Assembly: GCF_014075995.1 (NCBI RefSeq)
Contig: NZ_CP055153.1
Span: 4,030,001-4,094,000 of the forward strand
From: Adhaeribacter radiodurans
GTDB lineage: Bacteria; Bacteroidota; Bacteroidia; Cytophagales; Hymenobacteraceae
DNA: 64,000 nucleotides
Reading direction: 5' to 3'
Shown: positions 46,521-54,224 of the stretch, one piece after another
Numbering within the stretch: position 1 is the stretch's first letter
Layout of the letters: each line of letters begins with the position of its first letter
Position numbers and translations under genes: made by a program
Notes under the pieces: model-generated
The model's database searches: none
Told to the model about the DNA's origin: nothing
What the model saw: the letters and a program-made list of their open reading frames with translations, nothing else

Positions 46521-47141
46521 ATGTTAAAAGTGGGCATAACCGGCGGTATTGGGTCGGGCAAAAGTATAATTTGCCGTTTGTTTGAGTTACTAGGAATTCC
46601 GGTTTATGACTCCGATTACCGGGCAAAATGGGTAATGCAACACCACTTAGGCTTGCGCCAGGAATTAATTGATGCTTTTGGTTTGCAGGTTTTTGATGCT
46701 ACTACAGAGCAATTAAATCGAAAATATTTAGCCCAACTGGTATTTAATAATCCGGAGAAATTAACTTTACTCAACAGCCTGGTTCACCCACGGGTAAAAC
46801 AGGATTTTACTGATTGGGCTGCTGCGCAAACCAATGCACCCTACCTTATTAAAGAAGCAGCGCTGATGTACGAAACGGAAGCGCACAAACAAGTAGACCA
46901 AATGATATTAGTGTTGGCTCCGGCGGCGCTTCGTTTGGCCCGCACGCAAAAACGCGATACGCACCGTACTATTGCCGACGTAGAAGCCATTATGCAAAAA
47001 CAACTCGATGATTCCGAAAAATCAAAACGGGCGGATTTTGTAGTTTATAATGACGAGCAACAATTGGTTATTCCGCAGGTTTTAGCAATTCACCAACAAT
47101 TACTAAGCTTGGCAGCAGAAGTTAAAGCCAGCACATTTTAG
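46521..47141 (+). CDS. coaE: Dephospho-CoA kinase
   Basis: 206 residues. P-loop GITGGIGSGKS at residues 4-14, then FELLGIPVYDSDYRAK, LVHPRVKQDF and ALMYETEAHKQVDQMILVLAP, the CoaE blocks, with the lid arginines in RLARTQKRD. Last step of coenzyme A synthesis: ATP-dependent phosphorylation of the 3'-OH of dephospho-CoA. It starts 1 base after the ybbR-type stop and closes the operon. Confidence 0.96.
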   Translation: MLKVGITGGIGSGKSIICRLFELLGIPVYDSDYRAKWVMQHHLGLRQELIDAFGLQVFDATTEQLNRKYLAQLVFNNPEKLTLLNSLVHPRVKQDFTDWAAAQTNAPYLIKEAALMYETEAHKQVDQMILVLAPAALRLARTQKRDTHRTIADVEAIMQKQLDDSEKSKRADFVVYNDEQQLVIPQVLAIHQQLLSLAAEVKASTF

Positions 47142-47200
47142 CATTGTCTTTATAAAATATACCCACAGCTTCAACATTTTTTACTAAAACTATTGTAGTT

Positions 47201-47261
47201 ATGGGTAGAGTTCGCGCAAGCGGTCTCTACCCATTTATGGACAGCCAATCTCCGATTGGCG
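47201..47261. repeat. Two short hairpins after coaE
   Basis: ATGGGTAGAG / CTCTACCCAT (47201-47210 and 47225-47234) and GCCAATC-TCC-GATTGGC (47245-47261). They lie between convergent genes and may end transcription, but no T runs follow. Confidence 0.5.
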
Positions 47262-47368
47262 TAAAGCTAAATTCTAATAATCGCCGAATAGAGATTGACA
47301 ATCCAAAAAGTACTTAAAGCGCTTTGCTAACTCTAAGTACAACTTCTTATCATTGCAAAATTTTAAGA

Positions 47369-48538
47369 TTATTCCCAACCTTGGGCACGGCAAATACCTA
47401 ACTCTAAGCCTCTTATTTCCGCTAAACCGCGTAACCGCCCAATAGCCGAATAACCCGGATTAGTAACTTTTGCCAGATCGTCGAGCATTTGGTGGCCATG
47501 ATCGGGGCGGAAAGGAATAGGATTGGCTACTTGCTGTTGAATAGTAAGAATTTCTTTTACCACCGCATACATATCTACATCGCCGCCTAAATGATCGGCC
47601 TCAAAAAAATTGCCGTGTTCGTCTTTAGTCACATTCCGCAAATGCACAAAATGAATCCGTTTACCAATTTGCTTTGCCATATCAGGCAAATTGTTTTTTA
47701 AGTTTGCTCCTAAGGAACCGGTACAAAAACATATTCCATTACTCGGACTCGGTACAGATTCCAGAATGTAATTTAAATCATCCAGGGTACTTACCACGCG
47801 GGGTAAACCTAATATAGGATAGGGCGGATCGTCGGGGTGAATGGCTAGTTTTATGCCTACTTCTTCGGCTACCGGGGAAATTTCCTGCAGAAAATATTTT
47901 AAATTTTCGCGTAAAACATTCCGGTCAATATCTTTATAACGGGCCAGGTTGTCTTGCATTTGTTCCAGCGTTTGCTTTTGTTCGCCCGGAATGCCAAACA
48001 TTATAATGTACACTAGTTGCTCCAGTTTTTCCTTGGTATATTCCTGAAACCGCTTTTCCGCTTCTCTAACTACATATTCCGGGTAATCCTGCTCGGCATT
48101 AGGCCGCTGCAACAAGTGAATATCAAAAATGGCCAGGTCGAACCAATTAAAATATAAAGCTTTGGAGCCATCGGGCATTACCAGGTTCAGGTCGGTGCGG
48201 GTCCAGTCGTTTACGGGCATAAAATTGTAGGTCACAATCTTAATGCCGCAGGCTGCTATATTTCGTATCGATTCTTTGTATAAATCAATGTAGTGCTGGT
48301 AATCGCCGGAGCGGGTTTTAATACTTTCGTGTACGGTTACACTTTCTACAACATCCCAGGATAAACCAAAGGCTTCTATTTCCTGCTGGCGTTTTTTTAT
48401 TTCTTCTACGGGCCAAACGGCGCCGTGCGGCACGTGGTGCAAAGCCGTAACAATTCCTTCGGCGCCCGTTTGGCGAATATCTTGCAGCGTTACCGGATCG
48501 GCTGGGCCGAACCAACGCCAGGTTTGTCTCATTTTCAT
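47369..48538 (-). CDS. uxuA: Mannonate dehydratase
   Basis: About 389 residues from ATG 48538 (MKMRQTWRWFGPADPVTLQDIRQTGAEGIVTALHHVP); an ATG at 48586 adds an unusual leader. Characteristic blocks: WPVEEIKKRQQEIEAFGLSWDVVESV, KIVTYNFMPVNDWTRTDL, GIKLAIHPDDPPYPILGLPRVVST, NGICFCTGSLGA, HFVHLRNV and FRPDHGHQMLDD. Dehydrates D-mannonate to 2-keto-3-deoxygluconate, the step that brings glucuronate from xylan side chains into central metabolism. Divergent from the GH67 gene, so shared control is likely. Confidence 0.95.
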   Translation of the reverse strand: MKMRQTWRWFGPADPVTLQDIRQTGAEGIVTALHHVPHGAVWPVEEIKKRQQEIEAFGLSWDVVESVTVHESIKTRSGDYQHYIDLYKESIRNIAACGIKIVTYNFMPVNDWTRTDLNLVMPDGSKALYFNWFDLAIFDIHLLQRPNAEQDYPEYVVREAEKRFQEYTKEKLEQLVYIIMFGIPGEQKQTLEQMQDNLARYKDIDRNVLRENLKYFLQEISPVAEEVGIKLAIHPDDPPYPILGLPRVVSTLDDLNYILESVPSPSNGICFCTGSLGANLKNNLPDMAKQIGKRIHFVHLRNVTKDEHGNFFEADHLGGDVDMYAVVKEILTIQQQVANPIPFRPDHGHQMLDDLAKVTNPGYSAIGRLRGLAEIRGLELGICRAQGWE

Positions 48539-48902
48539 AGCGTAGCGAGTAAAGTTTAACTCCCGAAAGTAGCGGAAAGCAATCATTTACCCAAATTAAG
48601 ATTGGCGTTAAACTGGTTAATTTAATTACTAAATTATTTCAGAAATTCATTCCTGAAGATTTCATCTCCGCCAACCTTTTATGCCTTAATTACTTTTTTA
48701 TAAGATTCTGTGGTCTGAATGAAAAAACAGTAAATTCCTGGTAAGTAATTTTCATTTTTCTGTTAGACTCAACAGCAACAAATCAAAGAAAGCTGTAATT
48801 TTAAATTTGCTTTAGTATTACCTGCCTTGTTTTAGTTAAACTTTAGCCATTATAGATATTTATTTGCTGTCTTTTCCAATTTATGCTTAAGGCAGCTGAC
48901 GA
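48539..48902. promoter_or_regulatory. Divergent promoter region of the glucuronoxylan genes
   Basis: 364 bases between uxuA and the GH67 gene. It should contain both promoters and any xylan-responsive operator. I cannot point to a specific site. Confidence 0.4.
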
Positions 48903-51080
48903 ATGAAGATGAAGCGTATGAAATTTAAAAATTTACCTGCATTCCTGGTTTTCCTGTTCACCGTTTGCTCTAGCTTTCCTGCTCGCGCCGACGATGGATA
49001 CCGGCTTTGGCAACGCTACGATTTACTAAAAAACCCGCAAAAGCGGCAGCAGTATCAGGAAAATATAACTAGTTTAGTTACGGCAGGCAACTCCCCTACT
49101 CTAACCGTTGCCCGCCAGGAATTAGAATTAGCATTATCTGGTTTAACAGGTAAGCCATTCCGAACTTCCACCACTGTAGGCACCGGAGCTTTAATAATTG
49201 GTACCCCGCAGAACTCGCCTATTATTAAAAATTTAAATTTAGCAGCCAAACTAAACCCGCTGGGCCCAGATGGATTTTTGATTTTATCTACTACCGTTAA
49301 TGGAAAAAAGGTTACGGTTATTACGGCCAATTCCGATATCGGCGTTTTATACGGTTCGTTTCAGTTTTTAAAATTACTGCAAACGCAGCAGGATATTAGT
49401 AAATTATCTATCAGCAGCGCGCCCAAAATTAAAAACCGGATTTTAAATCACTGGGATAACCTGGACCGCACCGTTGAACGAGGTTACGCGGGTTTTTCTA
49501 TCTGGGACTGGCATAAACTGCCCGACTACATCGACCAACGCTACCTGGATTATGCCCGGGCAAATGCCTCTATTGGGATTAACGGCACTGTGTTGACGAA
49601 TGTAAATGCCAACGCTTTAATTTTAACCAAAGATTATTTAGTAAAAGTAAAAGCCCTGGCCGATGCTTTTCGCCCCTACGGATTAAAAGTTTACTTAACA
49701 GCTCGGTTTAGTGCTCCCATTGAAATTGGCGGTTTAAAAACGGCCGATCCGCTGGATGCGGAAGTAAAAACCTGGTGGAAAAATAAAGCGGCTGAAATTT
49801 ACTCGTACGTACCCGATTTTGGCGGTTTTCTGGTAAAAGCTAATTCAGAAGGGCAGCCCGGCCCGCAGAACTACGGTCGTAACCACGCCGATGGTGCCAA
49901 TATGTTAGCCGATGCCGTAGCCGATAAAGGCGGAATTGTAATGTGGCGTGCCTTTGTGTATGATAATAAAGTACCCGACGACCGGGCCAAACAAGCCTTT
50001 ACCGAATTTAAACCACTGGACGGAAGCTTTCGGAAGAATGTATTGGTGCAGGTAAAAAATGGCCCGATTGATTTTCAACCCCGCGAGCCGTTTCATCCTT
50101 TATTTGGTGCTATGCCTAAAACGCCTTTAATGATGGAATTTCAGATTACCCAGGAATACTTAGGCCAGGCCACCAACCTGGTTTACCAGGCACCGCTTTA
50201 CAAAGAAACGTTAGAGGCTGACACCTACGTACAGGGCACCGGCTCTACAGTAGCGAAAGTAATAGACGGTAGTTTGCACCAGTATCAACTTACTGGCATT
50301 GCCGGTGTAGCTAATATTGGCAACGACCGCAACTGGACCGGACATTTATTCGGTCAAGCCAATTGGTATTGCTTTGGGCGTTTAGCCTGGGATCATACTT
50401 TATCTTCGGATAAAATGGCCGATGAATGGTTGCGCATGACGTTCACGAACGAAGAAGCTTTTATTAAACCAGTAAAAGCCATGATGCTGCAGTCGCGGGA
50501 AACTTTAGTAAATTACATGACGCCTTTGGGTTTACACCACATTATGGGCTACGACCACCACTATGGTCCCGGTCCCTGGATAAAAGATAAAAAACGCGCC
50601 GATTGGACATCGGTGTATTACCATAAAGCCTCACCCGAGGGAATTGGTTTTGATCGGACTTCAACGGGAAGCAACGCGCTTTCGCAATATGCCCCGGCTT
50701 TTCAGCAAAAATTTGGCAATCCACAAACCTGCCCCGAAGAATTTCTCCTCTGGTTTCATCACCTAAAATGGGATTATAAAGTTAAATCGGGTCGTAGCTT
50801 GTGGGATGAATTATGCCACCGCTACTACAATGGTGCTGCTGAAGTAGGTAAAATGCGGCAAACCTGGCAAAGTACTCAGGCTTATGTAGATGCCGAAAGA
50901 TTTAACCACGTAAAAATGTTACTGAACATTCAGGAAAAAGAAGCTCGCTGGTGGCGCGATGCGTGCGTACTTTACTTTCAAACGTTCTCTGGTAAGCCTA
51001 TTCCAGCAGGTTTAGAAAAACCGACGCAAACCCTGGATTATTACCTAAAACAAGATCCCAAATTTGTTCCGGGTATTTAA
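48903..51080 (+). CDS. aguA: Alpha-glucuronidase, GH67, secreted
   Basis: 725 residues. Signal peptide to about residue 30 (PARADDG). An N-terminal alpha/beta domain (ALIIGTPQNSPIIKNL, DGFLILSTTVNGKKVTVITANSDIGVLYGSFQFLKLLQ) leads into the barrel (RILNHWDNLDRTVERGYAGFSIWDW, GFLVKANSEGQPGPQNYGRNHADGANMLA, GNDRNWTGHLFGQANWYCFGRLAWDH, GLHHIMGYDHHYGPGPWI). These are classical GH67 blocks. Removes 4-O-methyl-glucuronic acid from the non-reducing end of xylo-oligosaccharides. Works between the GH10 xylanase next to it and uxuA. Confidence 0.96.
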   Translation: MKMKRMKFKNLPAFLVFLFTVCSSFPARADDGYRLWQRYDLLKNPQKRQQYQENITSLVTAGNSPTLTVARQELELALSGLTGKPFRTSTTVGTGALIIGTPQNSPIIKNLNLAAKLNPLGPDGFLILSTTVNGKKVTVITANSDIGVLYGSFQFLKLLQTQQDISKLSISSAPKIKNRILNHWDNLDRTVERGYAGFSIWDWHKLPDYIDQRYLDYARANASIGINGTVLTNVNANALILTKDYLVKVKALADAFRPYGLKVYLTARFSAPIEIGGLKTADPLDAEVKTWWKNKAAEIYSYVPDFGGFLVKANSEGQPGPQNYGRNHADGANMLADAVADKGGIVMWRAFVYDNKVPDDRAKQAFTEFKPLDGSFRKNVLVQVKNGPIDFQPREPFHPLFGAMPKTPLMMEFQITQEYLGQATNLVYQAPLYKETLEADTYVQGTGSTVAKVIDGSLHQYQLTGIAGVANIGNDRNWTGHLFGQANWYCFGRLAWDHTLSSDKMADEWLRMTFTNEEAFIKPVKAMMLQSRETLVNYMTPLGLHHIMGYDHHYGPGPWIKDKKRADWTSVYYHKASPEGIGFDRTSTGSNALSQYAPAFQQKFGNPQTCPEEFLLWFHHLKWDYKVKSGRSLWDELCHRYYNGAAEVGKMRQTWQSTQAYVDAERFNHVKMLLNIQEKEARWWRDACVLYFQTFSGKPIPAGLEKPTQTLDYYLKQDPKFVPGI

Positions 51081-51264
51081 TTTTCAGGTTTGAATTTTGA
51101 CAATTTACATTGCTAAACCTTAGAATAAAACGTTTAAGGTCTGTATGTCAAATGTTACTTTTTTCCGAAGAGACTTCTTCTTTCCATTAAAATCTGTTTA
51201 GAATCTTACTTATTACAACTAATAAAACTTAAAGCATACATAATTTTCTCATTTTACATTACTC

Positions 51265-52389
51265 ATGAAAAACAATAAAATTTGGATTACCACTTGTTTA
51301 GCGGCTTTTAGTTTGGGGATGATGCAAAAATCGGAACCTACTTTAAAAGAAGCTTTTAAAAAGGATTTTTACGTAGGGGCGGCCGTGAACAACCCACAAG
51401 TTTCTGGCAAGGATTCCAAAGCTCAGGAATTAATAAAAAAACAATTTAACACCATTAGTCCGGAGAATGCACTTAAATGGGGGCCGGTACATCCTAAATT
51501 TGATGAATACAATTTTAAGCCCGCCGACGATTACGTAGCTTTTGGCCAGCAGAACAAGATGTTTATTGTGGGCCACACCTTGGTTTGGCACCAGCAAACG
51601 CCCGACTGGGTTTTTGAAGACGCAGCCGGTAAACCGGTTACCCGCGAAGTGCTTTTAAAACAGATGGAAAATCATATTTCAACGGTAGTAGGTCGCTACA
51701 AAGGTAAAATTAACGGTTGGGATGTAGTAAACGAAGCTATTGCCGACGAAGGTGGTAAGATGCGGCCAACCAAGTGGCTTTCCATTATCGGGGAAGATTT
51801 TGCTCAAAAAGCTTTTGAATACGCCCATAAAGCTGACCCACAAGCGGAATTATATTACAACGATTATAGCTTATACCGCCCCGATAAACGCGAAGGCACA
51901 ATTCGTTTAGTAAAAAGTTTGCAAGCCAAAGGCATAAAAGTAAAAGCAATTGGTATGCAGGGACATTATGGTTTAACGGTACCCACCATTGAGCAAGTAG
52001 AAGAAAGTATTGTCGCTTTTTCGAAGTTAGGGGTAGAAGTTAATTTTACCGAATTAGACATTGATGTGCTCCCTAACCCGAGTCGCCGGCAAGGTGCGGA
52101 TATTGCGGAAACCTTTACCACTGATCAGAAATTTAACGTGTACACCAACGGGCTCCCAGACTCTGTACAGCAAAAATTAACCAAACGCTACGCTGATTTA
52201 TTTACTTTATTTAGGAAACACCGCGATAAAATTGGCCGGATTACTTTCTGGGGCGTAACCGATTCCAATTCCTGGCTCAACAATTGGCCAATTAGAGGGC
52301 GTACCAGTTATCCGCTGCTTTTCGACCGCCAGTATCAGCCTAAACCGGCTTATCACGCTATTCTAAAAACTACCGCTCAGAAAAATTAA
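51265..52389 (+). CDS. Endo-1,4-beta-xylanase, GH10
   Basis: 374 residues. The N-terminus (about 1-22) is a weak signal peptide without a clear cleavage site. Barrel blocks: FYVGAAVNNPQ, FNTISPENALKWGPVHP, VGHTLVWHQQTPDWVF. Acid/base E157 in WDVVNEAI, nucleophile E263 in FTELDIDVLP, and ITFWGVTDSNSWLN. Single-domain GH10. Cuts the xylan backbone and tolerates glucuronate branches, leaving products for the GH67 enzyme upstream (184-base gap, same strand). Confidence 0.96.
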   Translation: MKNNKIWITTCLAAFSLGMMQKSEPTLKEAFKKDFYVGAAVNNPQVSGKDSKAQELIKKQFNTISPENALKWGPVHPKFDEYNFKPADDYVAFGQQNKMFIVGHTLVWHQQTPDWVFEDAAGKPVTREVLLKQMENHISTVVGRYKGKINGWDVVNEAIADEGGKMRPTKWLSIIGEDFAQKAFEYAHKADPQAELYYNDYSLYRPDKREGTIRLVKSLQAKGIKVKAIGMQGHYGLTVPTIEQVEESIVAFSKLGVEVNFTELDIDVLPNPSRRQGADIAETFTTDQKFNVYTNGLPDSVQQKLTKRYADLFTLFRKHRDKIGRITFWGVTDSNSWLNNWPIRGRTSYPLLFDRQYQPKPAYHAILKTTAQKN

Positions 52390-52399
52390 GTAAAAAGAC

Positions 52400-52432
52400 A
52401 CAAGTATCAAGCTAGTAGATGTTAGACTTTTT
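52400..52432 (+). repeat. Copy of a 3'-end repeat also seen after the AraC-type gene
   Basis: AAGCTAGTAGATGTTAGACT and surrounding bases match 4661-4692 with about three differences in 32. Both copies follow a stop codon by 10-15 bases on the same strand. This copy has lost most of the opposite stem arm. Confidence 0.6.
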
Positions 52433-52564
52433 TAAATTAACTAATTTAATATCAGACACTTATTACTGCAATTTGTAAATCCAGAATAGTAAATTAGTTT
52501 TGGTCAGTTCCTTAATTTAATCAAAAAAAATTAAAACTTCAGTTTCATATATTTTCAACTTTTT

Positions 52565-52700
52565 ACGTCATCCTGAAAATATCTAACAATAATTAGTAAA
52601 TACGGGAGCCTGATTCATACAGAAATATCAGTTAAGCAACAGGTAATTACCAAACTTACTCCTTTACTTTTCTTCTGATTAGATCCTTTCAGGATGACGT
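52565..52700. repeat. MITE-like element with 22-bp inverted ends
   Basis: ACGTCATCCTGAAAATATCT... at 52565-52586 is the complement of 52679-52700 with two mismatches. The 136-base unit has no coding capacity. A shorter relative lies at 30761-30814. The target duplication is unclear (T runs on both sides). Confidence 0.75.
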
Positions 52701-52862
52701 TTTAAAATAAAAAAATCTCCATAATTACTTTTATAAAACCGGTAAAATAACCCTGTCGGAAGATTTAAATAACTGCATTAAAGTAGAACCATTAGAATTC
52801 CAGTTGAGTAGGTTAAGTGCTTTGATGTAATTAACGTATAGCTTACAAGGCCCTATAAGGCA

Positions 52863-52881
52863 AACAACGAACAACTACTTA
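52863..52881 (+). promoter_or_regulatory. Second copy of the 19-base leader word
   Basis: AACAACGAACAACTACTTA, identical to 28342-28360 and at nearly the same distance from the start codon (26 bases between). Confidence 0.4.
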
Positions 52882-52907
52882 TTTTTACTAAAAGCAATTT
52901 CCTAATT

Positions 52908-53987
52908 ATGCCGATTAAAGAACCTGTTGTTGTAACGCAGAAAAAGCTGGTTTACCCTATTTCAAAACGGCTTCGTAAATACCTGAAAACTTACGACCGC
53001 GAAGCCAAGCTACCTGTGCGGTACGAAGATTTACTGCATAACAGCGAATCGTTTCCGTATTACGATAAGTCGGGTAAAGATACTTTGTGGGAAACGGTAT
53101 TGTACGAACAAAGCCGGCAACAGGAACTAAGTCAGGGCTTAACCATGAACTACGCCTTGCTTAAAACCGCCGGCGATATTTCGGTAATGGAGCATTTGCG
53201 GGTATCGCGCATTGATTATTGCACCTTCGGGAACACTAACCCGTTCCGGATTCAAATAAAAAACCAACTCAACGATAATTACGATTATTTTTACGTAAAG
53301 CGCGCCGATGCATCGCGGGTGTACGGCTTAGAATTGGAACATATTTTATCGCCGAGCCGCATTAATTACCGGGTAGACGGCGAAACTATAATTGAGGAAC
53401 ACATTGCGGGTATTCCCGGTGATGTTTTTATTAAAGAACACCTCGACCGGCCCAACACCAACAAAGTACGCATTGCCAAAGAATTTGTAAAATTTAACGA
53501 ACGCTGCTTTATCCGGCTGCTCGGCGACATGCGTTCGTACAACTACGTAATTGATGTAACTCCCGATTTTGAAGACGAGCAATACCGGGTACGTTCCATT
53601 GATTTCGACCAGCAATCGTACGAAGGCCGCCGCCTTAAATACCTGCCCCAGTTTTTTAAAGATAATAACAAAGTGGTAGAATTAGTAATGGAATTGCTTA
53701 GTCCGCAAACCGTGCAGCAATACCAAAGCGAAGAACGCACCTTGTTGTACCAACGCTTAAAACTAGCCCGTTATCGTTTAAAAGACTTAATTGACAGTAT
53801 GCGCACCGACACCTTGTCTACCCCCGACAAAATTGAGCAACTAAAACAGGAATTAGCGCAACACCATCAATCTGAAGATTTTCTAAGGTGTAAAAACATG
53901 GGCGATTTAGTACGATTAAACATTAAAACAATTCTTACCCGCGAGCCGCGCATTGTAGCAAATAAAATAAAACGATCGCGCGGGTAA
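52908..53987 (+). CDS. Uncharacterised protein with protein-kinase-like/APH-like motifs
   Basis: 359 residues, no signal peptide or membrane helix. I do not recognise a named family, but a kinase-fold outline is visible. A lysine strand YFYVKRADASRVYGLELEHIL (about 125-145) is followed by a hinge-like IIEEHIAGIPGDVFI. Then comes LLGDMRSYNYVIDV, with D207 and N212 at the D-x4-N spacing of catalytic loops, and IDFDQQ (D232, D234) at the place of the metal-binding DFG/DxD. The C-terminal 120 residues are helical and charged. The canonical HxD histidine is absent (Gly-Asp instead). It may be an atypical small-molecule or protein kinase, or a pseudokinase. Monocistronic. Confidence 0.8.
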   Translation: MPIKEPVVVTQKKLVYPISKRLRKYLKTYDREAKLPVRYEDLLHNSESFPYYDKSGKDTLWETVLYEQSRQQELSQGLTMNYALLKTAGDISVMEHLRVSRIDYCTFGNTNPFRIQIKNQLNDNYDYFYVKRADASRVYGLELEHILSPSRINYRVDGETIIEEHIAGIPGDVFIKEHLDRPNTNKVRIAKEFVKFNERCFIRLLGDMRSYNYVIDVTPDFEDEQYRVRSIDFDQQSYEGRRLKYLPQFFKDNNKVVELVMELLSPQTVQQYQSEERTLLYQRLKLARYRLKDLIDSMRTDTLSTPDKIEQLKQELAQHHQSEDFLRCKNMGDLVRLNIKTILTREPRIVANKIKRSRG

Positions 53988-54224
53988 ATAAGATATTGCT
54001 GGGGTTTTAACTTCTTTGTTTTAATTAAGATACGTAATAAAATAAGCTACTTCTCTCCTTATACCTTCCTTAAGCAACTTTAATAAATAAAATTTCCGCT
54101 TTTTATAAATCCTGCTTGCTTATAAGCGCAGTATGCGTTTTTTTCTGCTGTTCTAAAGTGCAATCCACGTAATTTATGATTACTTTTTATCTATCAATTA
54201 CTTACAACGGGCTAATACTGTACT

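Larger units (their letters stand above)
52390..52907. other. 518-base spacer with MITE-like element
   Basis: Contains the repeat copy at 52400-52432, the 136-base inverted-repeat element at 52565-52700 and the 19-base word at 52863-52881. No gene. Confidence 0.6.
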
